Positions 54,201-64,000 of a stretch of 64,000 nt of DNA are shown piece by piece. Source of the stretch: Pegea sp. RAD2-039 (Eukaryota > Chordata > Thaliacea > Salpida > Salpidae); contig JAQGEQ010000299.1 of the NCBI GenBank assembly GCA_034620365.1, positions 930,001-994,000 of the forward strand, written 5' to 3'. Each line of letters begins with the position of its first letter. Position 1 is the stretch's first letter. The notes beneath the pieces were generated by a model, which was not told where the DNA came from, did no database searches, and was given only the letters and a program-made list of their open reading frames with translations. A program made the position numbers and the translations under genes.

Positions 54201-57200
54201 CAACTTCCAATGAAATTTGGATATTTCGTCAAATCTCTCATCTCCAGTCTAAATAAATGATCAGTATGACATGACGATGACGTCTTACCACAGGACTCAC
54301 TTGCTAGTCGGAAGATTGTTCCATAATCTGGTGCTTTTTGATGTCATCTGAGATCCTAAAAGCAAGCATTGAGAATTGAATCAAAGATTTGATTTCTAAA
54401 CCTGAAGGAGCTGATAATCCAGGATTGATCTTGGGAAATAGATTGTGAGGGATCGAAGAGTCGAATGAAGCAAGATTTTTAATGACGTAAGCACAACGTC
54501 GATGTTGTTCCACACTTGGCTGTATGACGTCACTAGTTACATGACCTAACGACTTCTACAGATAAAGAAAATAAAACTTGAATCTGATTTCACAGAAAGT
54601 GGTTACCATGACAATTGGGAGACAAGCCTGAGGTCTCAATGGCAACATCTTTAAGTTTCTAGGAGCTGAAATGGAATTGAGGGGTACTTTTTTAAAAGAT
54701 TTTACTCGTCGTTCCAGTTCATTTATCTTATGTGAGTTGTTTGGATTGTGTCTCATTATAAAACGAGGAACCCTAAAATGAAAATCGTCAACTTAAAAGT
54801 TTACACTGAGATGTTGCTACCAGTAGAGGAGCAAAGATTCCAGAAGAGCAGGTTGTTTTCTTTGAAGGTTTTCAAGTGTCCACTGAGAGGTGTGATTAAG
54901 TGAGTAACGCTTGAGAAAATCTGCTGACAGCTGAAAAGTTCCTCCAACATTTAGATAAACTTCTCTCATTCTTTGTAAAAATCTACAAAAGTTTCATTTT
55001 TTCAACTAACTCACTGAAATCCATCCTCACAAAGAAATATCATTTTGTTAAAAAATTTGAGACTTCGAGGAAACTTTCTATTATTTTAAATTATTAAAAT
55101 ATTAGATGTAAACACCTTTGTGAGTTGTGTGCTTTAGCTAGATGATTACTTTGATCAATATCCAGCCACAAATACAGGACTTTTTCTCCGTTTGTTCCTT
55201 TGACAAAATCCTTGAATCTTGTAAAAGCTTTTAATCCTAGAGTAATCATACAAATATTTAATAAGCTTGACTTGAAAAATAAATTATCAAAATAATGAAA
55301 CCTTTTAAACAAGACTCTGTTTCTAGATCTTCTTTATCTTCACTTTCTTCAGAAAATACTGAGTCAGCATCTTCATCAGAAATCTGATATTAAATTGTGA
55401 GAAAAAGGTTTTACTGATTGCATCTAGGATTATAATGTTGTATTTTTACAAAAAGACATTTATTAGTAAATCTCATCATTAATCAGCTTAAGTTGTCATT
55501 TCATGAGATATCTGATTAATTATTTTAGAAAACGTTTTGAAAAACTCTTCAAAATTTAAGAGCTTTAATGTATCGCTGCTCTTACTAACCGGTCGCATAT
55601 TTGCCCATATTTTTTTGATTGGTGATATAACTCCAGTAACAAATGAAAGTCTGGTAACAAACGTATTAAGACAAAAGTTAAGAAATTATTTCATAAATTT
55701 GAGCTCAAAAATTTTAGTATCGAGTAATTATTCAGCCCACACTACTTAAATATTTTAGTCCAGTCTCATTAAATAATATTTGTGGGTGTAATAAAAAACT
55801 TAAAATATTCATGCCCGGTTTCTATAATAAATATTCGCCTTCTGTGCCTAAATTTAAGAAGAGGAACTTACATAATTATGTAAATATTTTATAAACATTC
55901 CATTAAAATCAGTTCTTTTTCTAGAAATTTAAGTTTATAAAATAAATTAAACAAAACTAATTGAGCAATTAAAAATGAAGTTTTTAAATCTAAACTAGTC
56001 GTTAAACATTTATATCAACACTTAACCATTATAAGACAATAGACTATTAGTTTTTACCTTGCTGTGGAATCTAAAATGTTTTCAGAAGCTTTTGATGAAG
56101 TAATGCTTCTAAGTGAAACCTTAAATGAAAACAGATTTTTATTACTCAAAGTTAAACATTTTGTGCTAAGGTACAAGACTTCCAAAGCAATCTTACATCT
56201 TGTTGTTGGTATGAAATGTTTTCTTGATTATTGGATTCTGTTGACAGCTCTTCTTGAAGAGAAGTAAATACATCTTTTATAGCTTTTGAAACAACAGTTT
56301 CAGCAAATTTGTCAATAATTTCAGATTCTTCTTCATAATCCATTCCTACATCACAAAAAATAAAACTGTAATCCAACTGTATCTAGTTTCTTCTATATTT
56401 CAATTTAAACTTGTAACGAAATTACTTTCTATGAATTTTAATTTTTTCATCATTTCTGTAATTTCTTAAACGTTTTCTCACCTGAAAGTTGAATGTGGGC
56501 TTGTATATCGTGATCTTCATCACTTTCGACTCCTTCATCAACATTGTCTATCACTGGTTCTAGATGAATCAAATTAGCTGCTGCAAAATTCGCCAGATTA
56601 AAAACAGTCAAAATTTATCATTTAAATTCTTACGACGTTTTAATATAAACGATTTGGAAACCTCTGATTTATAATTCTCATTCTGATTTGAAGAGGAAAA
56701 TGTTACTGAAGAGCTATAATATAAACAAAAATTTTAAATTAATCCTTTATTTGTTTTATTATTATTTACAATTCTAACTAAATAATATTTGATTCGGTAT
56801 TATTCAAGAATACACTTAGAATTTTCAAAAAGTTTTTTTGTTTATTTTCATGATTAGGGTAAATTTGATTTAACACTGTATTTGCTTACTTTTGAAAAAT
56901 ATTATTTGCTGTTGGGCTAGTTGCGTTTGAGCTCTGTAACAAAGAAAGACTTTTAAGATTAAAGATCTATCAGAGATTTCAAAACAGCACTGAAACTCTT
57001 TATCTTGAAATTTTAATTTTAATGTTTTTACTTCAAACTGCAACTTCTTCAAATATTCGCCTTTTTCTTCTGCGATGTATTTTGCGGATTTTGTAAGGAT
57101 TTGACTTTTTAAATCCGATAAGGCTGGATAGTTTTTCAATGGTGGACTACTTTTGTGACTTTGCTGAAATAAAGGACATAAGTAAACAAACTTCCTAAGT

Positions 57201-59453
57201 TGAATATAAACAACATCAAATATAAGATCTTTTGACTAAACACAAGAGGTGATACGAATAATATATAAAAAGTTGTGATTTCATCTATGCAGCATACTTT
57301 ATTTGTTTGTTCAGATACAGAATCATAAGAAGCTCTTGTTGAGTTTCGTCTACTTCCAGATTTCTTTGAATCCCAAAGATTCTAAAATGATTTTTGATAA
57401 TCTTTTGATCTACTTTAACATTTAATAATTTTCCTTAAAAGTATTTCAAACTTCATGTATAAAAATAAAAAGCTAAATATTTTACTTCTCGTTTAATTTT
57501 AGAGGTCGCTACAGATAGAAAGGGTTGATAGTTTGCATCAAGAACAAAACGAGTGCTATCAACTTCATCAGTTTCAATTTGAGCAAGTAGATGACACAAC
57601 CTGGAAGTTGTAGTGTCATCAGCTGATGAAGCTTTGCAAATATTGAATTCTGTTAAACCTGTATTCATTGTAAAGATCACTTTTAAGGAAGACAGGTAAG
57701 CGATGACATTTTATCCATTCAATTCCTTGTTCCTTATCCAGGCACTATTAGATGAAAATTACAAAACGTTTCAGACTTTACGATTATTTTTCAAAATGAT
57801 TTTTACTGAGAGGTTTATCTAATTTAGTCACCTTTACGCGTAGAGTTGTTTTGATAGGATCAATATCTCGAACTTTTCTTTCAACAATTTCTCTTTCATT
57901 GTAAGGCAACTTTATAAAAATAATGTAAAAGTTAAATAAAAATCAAAAAATATTTCATTGCTTTAAAATATATTTATGTCTTATTGCTTTATGCGAAATT
58001 TATAATGATGATATAAGTCAATTGATAAGCTTAAGAAAAATTATAACTCAAACTATATTTATTTATGGTTAATTTGGTTAAGTATTTGGTATTTTAACAT
58101 TATTAGCTGATAGAAAGTTGCCAGATAAAACTTGGACAGAACTAAATAGTTCTTTTATAAATTTAATTATTGATATCTTTAACAATTGATTCATAAAATG
58201 TATCCTTTTTGAAGATAATTAACGCCTTAAAATCAGTTAAAACAATTTTTAAATGAAACAGACAAAATATGCATTACTGCTAATACAAAAGTCAGTAATT
58301 AAAAAATATCAAAAAAAAATTATCAGTTAGTTGAAGCAATCAAGTTTACTTTGTGAAGATTAGCTATTTGGAGGTGAGATTGATGAATGTTTTTAATTCT
58401 TTCAGCTAAATCTTCCTTGTCGTTATCTATGACTTCAAATTCTCCTGTTTGAGAATTGAACTTTAAAGGCTCAGGAAAAGTCTGAAAGGGTCAACATTTC
58501 TTTCAAGTATAGAGATTTAGGTTTTGCAAAGTACTACAAATATATTTTCATAATCAAGTATTACCGGCAACTGAAGAAACTGGTTGAAGAAGTCAACGAA
58601 TATTTCATCAGTCACCAAAAGGTCTTCCTAAACATTTTTAGATGAACGTTATTTCAAAAAGATATTTTCAAGTCTTATGAATTTGTTATTATATCTTTTT
58701 AGTTACTTAAAGTGTTTAACAAATCAGAAATCGTTTGAATTTATCATTTTATTAATAAAAAACAATAAAACTTGTATAAGATTATATTATAATGTTATGT
58801 TTCTATTTTAGAATAAAACTTAAGAACTTGTTCAGTTTGATGCTTTATTTTTAGAATTAGTTTTTCTTTAAAACACTTAAGTAGTATTTGAAAGTATTAG
58901 CGAACAGTTGAATAGCAATTAGAATTTTATTGATATTACCTTTAACTAATATTAAAAATATAACTAAGAATTTTTTTTCAAAGTTTTGGTTATTAACGAA
59001 GCATCAATACAATAGAAGTACTATAGTCATAAAAAAAATCACTTTCACTAAATACATAAATGTCATACAAATAATGAAAGAAACTTACAAAATCTTCAAT
59101 TCCAATTTCTGGAGGAGCTGTACAATAAAAAAGCTATAGTGAATATTTTTATGAATAAAATTACTGAGGAATTGATTAGTTTGATAGTTTATTTTGTTTA
59201 CAATTTGTAATCTATATAATTTGTATATTTTCACGAAATAATATTCATTAAAAATTTTTAATTGATTAATTTAACTTGCGAAAGTACATCAGCACTTTGC
59301 ACTATTTATATTTCGATAAATGTAAAGTGTAAGTCTGCTGAATCAAGTATTCAAATAAACGTCACATGAAGCCTCCGTTTCTATGGTTACGCTTTTACAT
59401 ACTAGTTCAAACTTGAACTTTCACTTACTGATAGTTAGCAATCTTTCTGGCAT
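51215..59453 (-). CDS. RGS22: Regulator of G-protein signalling 22, 1,257 aa
   Basis: Thirty minus-strand exons join without a phase error: 59453-59429, 59117-59089, 58627-58565, 58481-58350, 57909-57807, 57679-57486, 57381-57298, 57163-56951, 56933-56890, 56713-56634, 56580-56482, 56345-56197, 55383-55302, 55236-55116, 54970-54821, 54772-54607, 54555-54402, 54355-54301, 54248-54179, 53800-53732, 53352-53251, 53195-53001, 52949-52869, 52810-52650, 52599-52437, 52386-52246, 52210-52112, 52064-51723, 51670-51509, 51460-51215. The start MPERLLTI...FEDLLVTDEIFVDFFN matches the RGS22 N-terminus I recall, and total length is close to the human protein. Three RGS regions are visible: about 433-490 onward (FKDFVKGTNGEKVLYLWLDI), 821-975 (LICWLDAEAFKR; KYLQKKYFFGTSSPAS) and 1009-1176 (FRRYVAIKGDLLENDVLFWI). 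RGS22 is known from testis and ciliated cells and binds G-alpha subunits; role here is inferred from orthology. Confidence 0.9.
59377..59390. promoter_or_regulatory. Candidate RFX X-box in RGS22 intron 1
   Basis: The 14-mer GTTTCTATGGTTAC resembles the palindromic RFX-binding X-box (two half sites around a central AT), with one position off the common consensus. It lies about 40 bases inside intron 1, close to the start codon. RFX half sites ending AGCAAC also occur upstream at about 59,937-59,950 and 60,281-60,289. RFX factors control ciliary genes in animals, which fits an RGS22 promoter; binding is not shown. Confidence 0.35.
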
Positions 59454-62400
59454 TTTTTCATGAAAATATTACATTTTAGAGGTAAAACAGTTAATTATTA
59501 AGCAAATATCAAATACCAAAGTCTAAAAATAAAAAAAAAGTTTTTCTTTTTAGAGGCCTTTGTTGACCTTTACACAAATTGTTTATTCAAAAGTTTTGAT
59601 AAAATTAAAATATTTTTAGAAGTATATACAATTTATTGAAATATTTTTTTATATAAAAGAAAAAAAATCAGCGATCTAAATTAAACAATTCAAAACAAAA
59701 ACTTTAAAAATTCTAATCTCTACCTTAAGACTTATATTTGACAAATACTTAGCTCATAAAACTTTTAGTTTTTAAAATGTTTATTCTGAGCAAATAAATA
59801 AAAAAACTTAATGAGAAACTTTTTATCAGAGTGTTGAAATCTTAAACAGTGCCATCAAATACAAGAGACTTGTAAAAGCCTCTTTGCATCACTTCACTTT
59901 AAACTTGATATTTTTATGAATGACATTTTTCTATTTGTGCTATAGCAACAAAACGATTGAAAACTAAGTGCTTTGTAACGTTTTGTTCATCTTTCTTTAT
60001 TTGATCGAGCCTACGACTTAAACTCTTGTATTTGTCATTAATAACTTATTGAAGATAATTTGTTTCAACATGTTCTATTTGTTGATTTTATTGTGGTATT
60101 TTGGAATTAAGCAAGAAATATTATGATTTTAGGTTAAGATAGTTATTTTGATTTTTGATTTATACTTTACTTTTAGAACTAAAAGCCAATTAAGTACTAA
60201 AACCTCATATAAAAACTTCAAGAAAATAAACTTTTTCTTGAAACAACTTTTCCTACTAGTCGCTATGCACTACAAAAGTTCATAGCAACAGTTGTTTGAG
60301 ATTGTTTGTTTCAGCTCGCTGTATTCACCAAAAATTCAACTTGACGTGAATTTTACATTTAGTAAATTTAAAAAATAAAACTTCCTTATTACACTGATTT
60401 AATAATATTTCATAAATTATCATAAAATAAATGATTAAACTGAGTTAGCGAGCTCACTTTTCTTAAACTTTTAGTAATTTAAGTTAAGAATTAAACTTCA
60501 AATAGCAAGATATCATTAGAGACTTTTAAAGTAAAGATTACTTTAGATTAAAACTTTATTTGTTTAAAGAAGGAATTTGTAGAAATTATTCATTGCTAAA
60601 TATTTACACAGTTTAGAATTTTAAGTAGCTTAAATTTGTAAAAAGGTTTTAAATAGAATTGGTATCTTTACACTTTGAAATTATATTTCTATTTCAATAG
60701 TAAAACCAATTTTATGATCAAGACAAATTTATAAGGATCGAAAGCAGTAAGGAATGAGACCCTATAAAATCTATTCAAAAATAAATTGTTTCAATTATGA
60801 TTTTGTTAAAATAATTAAGTTTTTATTTTAGGCTACAAAAGTTAGTTTCGATTCAACTCCATATTTGGCTTTATCATTCAACAAAAGAAAATATTCAAAA
60901 TAATAAAAAAAATAAAGTTTTGTTCAAATGTTACTGTGTGAAAGAAAAAAATGTACATGAAAATATTTTGACGGCAAGTATTTAAGTCTTCTGATGTCAA
61001 AAAGTCTTTCTGCTGAATTCTTTTGAAGGTTTTGTATTTACTAGGATGCCAAATCATATTGGAGTCACGATAAAAGCCACTGATGTCGTTTCAAAAGTTA
61101 TTTTGGAAATTTTACTTTTAGAGTTCAATATATCATATTAAACTTTAGTTCTTTTTGCTTATGAAAAGGAAATAAAATCAAAATATGTAATAAAAAATGT
61201 TACAAAATAAAACTTTCAAATCTATATACATTTGAAAAGTTAAGAAGTTCCACAATTAAAACTCAAAAAGAGCACACCTTTGTTATTGAACTCAAAGTAA
61301 TACTTCAAAGAAAAACTACTTACCAATTTTTATATCTTAGTTACACATCTTTATGAAAACATTTTAAAAATTAAAAATCAATTTAAAAAAGTTATCAATA
61401 TTTTTTAAATCTATTTATTTTGAAACTTACTTTTGGATAACTGAATATTAGGAAAATGAACAGCTCCTAATATCAAATATAAAAAGCAATTATTCCATCT
61501 GTTGGAATGTCACAAAATTACTTACTCTTACACCGGGGAAGACTCAACTTTCAATACTGTAAATCTTTCAAAATGTTTCAAAAAGAACTAAGATATTACA
61601 ACAATATTAAAGTTTTTATAATTTCTATCTTTACTTATTTTATTATAATATGATAGTGTTAACTACGACAAAGTTCACAAAATGTGTAAGAAGAAACTTT
61701 AACTGAAATAAAAAATATACATGATAGTACAAGAAATTGTAAATAAACACCAATTACACAAAAAGATGGTTATCAGGTATTTGTAGCTTATCACCAAATG
61801 TTACCGTCGGTTAAACATTCTGTCAAAATGTATTTCTTGAAGCCAAATTTATTTCCGAAATTAATTCAAAAATTAGATGAATTAATCAATTGAAATTATT
61901 TAAGAGAAAAATATGACTTTCAATAATTTTAACCAAACAATGTCAGAAAAATTAAACTATCACCAGTTTATTTTTACTAGCTTTTCTAGTTAGTTTTATC
62001 TCAACACTTCTAGGAGACTCAAAACTCCAAACTTAAAGCTGGTGTTAGAACCTCAATTTTTGTATGGTTGTTTTTTAGTTGTTTACTTTATTTTTGAAAC
62101 AACTACTTCAGTAAACTCAAGTTCAAAACCATGTAAAACAAATGAATAAATGATAACCAATATAAATATTCAAAATTAATTACTAAGTAAAACTTCTCTA
62201 CTAGTATAAAAATTTGGTTGTTCAAAAAATAATTGTACACTTTCAAAGTCTTCATAAATGGATAGAAGATTGTAAGTTTTACTCAATCAATTTCAAGTTT
62301 ATAGCTTATTTGTAATTCTTATTATTCTCTAATATCTTATATATCGGCCTATTTGAAAGATTTGACAGTTTTTAAGATCAAAATACAACCGACTGTTTAA

Positions 62401-63071
62401 AATAAACGTTTCTAATAATCTTTTTAAAATCAAATACTTATTTCAAATTATTACATAAACGTCATAAGAATAAATACAGATTTTTACAGTTTATTTTTTA
62501 ATAAAAATCGTTAAATTTTAGTATAATTTACAAAAGTTTATATAAAATAAATGATTGTACGTTCTTAAATGTTGCTTAAATTTTATGAAAAAAATAATTC
62601 CAACGATGTTGTTAATTAAACAAGAAACAACAAATATTAAATAAATTCTTATGTTTTTATGTCAATAACTTTCCTTTTTTGTTATTTAAACCAAATATAA
62701 TTAACTAACCACAGTCCCCAAAACAACTTTGAAGAAACCGGTACTAAAATACATCTTTTTTAACATTTATTTTAAGGAATTACATTTGAGAAAAAATTAT
62801 TGTTAAGAAAGTGCAAAAAGGTAAAAACTGTGCGATTAAAATTACAAAATTCTAAACAAACGAAAAAAGTTTTATTTTTATTTCTAAATAAAAACACAAG
62901 GCTAATAATATTATTAAAAGTTAGAAAAGAAACTTTGATAACATTCCTGTATAACTTTGCTAATATTTGATGTATAGGCGTGACACTTTTTTAAACAAAT
63001 TTCATATTATTCACAAAAGTCAGCAATTATTCGAGGTATATATACTTCATTCATCACAAAGTCAATCCGAA
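59454..63071. other. 3.6-kb region upstream of RGS22, no gene recognised
   Basis: AT-rich DNA between the RGS22 start and the end of the SLC10 gene. The right end must contain RGS22 promoter sequence. Apart from possible RFX half sites I see no exon with credible coding content, no RNA gene and no clear mobile element. Confidence 0.4.
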
Positions 63072-64000
63072 CTAAATTCGATCTTGAGTATTAACAAAAT
63101 TATTTTTATCAACATCGTTTTTAAAGTGTTCATTTTCGATTCCTTCTAAACCCAGGGTATTAATATTAGCTTTCACATTTTCTCGTTCAGCAAACTTTAA
63201 TTTATTTTCATTTTCAATTTCTTCAGTTTCCTCGCTAAAATATCCCTGAAGACAAAACATGCAAGTCTTAAGAAACAAGAATTACTTTAACTACTAACCT
63301 TAGCTATCATTATTTTATAAAAAATGATAACAATTATAGAATATCCAATTTGAAAAATGTAGTAGAACAACGGAAACAGAATCATTTGTCCGATTAGTAT
63401 AATTGGAAATGATCCGTTGATTACAGCTGAGCACACTGTCGCATTTTGAAGAGCTACTTCTGTTGCAACTGTTCTTCGAACTCTATGATTTAGTTTAAAG
63501 TAAGGAATACTTGTCAATGCATATCCAAGTACAAAACCAATCAATGGCATAAGTATTGCTACCTGCAAGCATCAGTTTTAGTTATTTTCATTTCGGGTTT
63601 CTGCACAACAACAAAATTTACCACTATAGTTTGCCAAGTAAATATCCACACAATCTTCCTTACAATTGTACCAACAATAGCTACCGTAAGAATGCCAACA
63701 GAGCCGAAGGCGATGCACACCTAATGATAAGAATTTTTAAATAACTGATACTTTTGAAGATTGTATAAGTTACTTTAGAAATAATTGTTGATACACGAAT
63801 TGGTGCTTTTGAATATATTATCATTCCTACCACTATAGGAGGAATTAAACTGGCCAAAGTTATTCCTTTGAAAAAATTGTTGATTAAAATTGTCAATTTC
63901 GGATTACAGAGAAATCGACAAAGATTTATTTACCAACACTATCAAAAGGAACAACAAGTTCTTCGTTGCTTGTTTGTGAGAATACCCATAGCCAAAATGG
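63072..64000 (-). CDS. SLC10 sodium/bile-acid-type symporter, C-terminal 231 aa (5' end outside window)
   Basis: Minus-strand exons: 64000-63934 (partial), 63865-63774, 63720-63622, 63562-63299 and 63245-63072. The visible protein starts PFWLWVFSQ..., goes through LVVPFDSVGITLASLIPPIVVG, and contains RRTVATEVALQNATVCSAVI, the equivalent of the SLC10 motif in which an ETG-QN stretch lies on the discontinuous helix that binds sodium. Five or so membrane helices follow the family order. A hydrophilic tail of about 55 residues, rich in Glu, Asn and Lys, ends NTQDRI. The family carries bile acids, steroid sulfates or other organic anions with sodium; invertebrate substrates are mostly unknown. The replacement of TG by VA in the motif could matter for ion binding. 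Confidence 0.85.

Overview
This is AT-rich (roughly 70% or more), intron-dense eukaryotic DNA. Genes are split into short exons by GT-AG introns and a few GC-AG introns, AATAAA signals follow several genes, and decayed non-LTR retrotransposons are present. C-type lectin domains (CTLD), Ig and fibronectin III domains, a receptor tyrosine phosphatase and a full RGS22 orthologue point to an invertebrate animal with cilia or flagellated sperm. I cannot name the phylum from the sequence alone. All gene models were assembled by hand from splice signals, reading phase and paralogue comparison; no RNA evidence was available.

Region 1 (about 1-42,223) is a cluster of related receptor genes that share a secretory first exon, a CTLD exon and a two-exon Ig domain. 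They grow stepwise in architecture. A decayed copy (1,722-3,240) and gene B (6,144-7,508) are CTLD-Ig-TM. Gene C (10,916-8,592, minus) is CTLD-Ig-FN3-TM. Genes D (13,405-16,739) and F (38,945-42,223) are CTLD-Ig-Ig-X-FN3-FN3-TM, where X is a small module I do not recognise. Gene E (19,017-33,961) is a 44-exon gene predicted to encode 2,190 residues: one CTLD, three Ig-Ig-X-FN3-FN3 units, a membrane segment, an intact tyrosine phosphatase domain and a second, apparently inactive one. The other members have short tails without recognisable tyrosine motifs. The cluster therefore looks like a set of paralogous recognition receptors, one of which carries inhibitory-type enzyme activity. This is the best candidate for an undescribed system. 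An immune, allorecognition or cell-adhesion role is inference.

An alpha-arrestin with a C-terminal PPxY motif (35,173-38,034) lies inside the cluster, between genes E and F. Two retrotransposon remnants (1-890 and 4,210-5,640) flank the oldest-looking part.

Region 2 (42,957-64,000) is entirely minus strand and ordinary in content. It holds a 464-residue AAAP amino-acid transporter, a complete 30-exon RGS22 orthologue (1,257 residues, or about 1,323 with two extra 3' exons) and the 3' part of an SLC10 sodium/bile-acid-type symporter running off the window. Two long gene-poor stretches (45,829-50,574 and 59,454-63,071) separate these genes.
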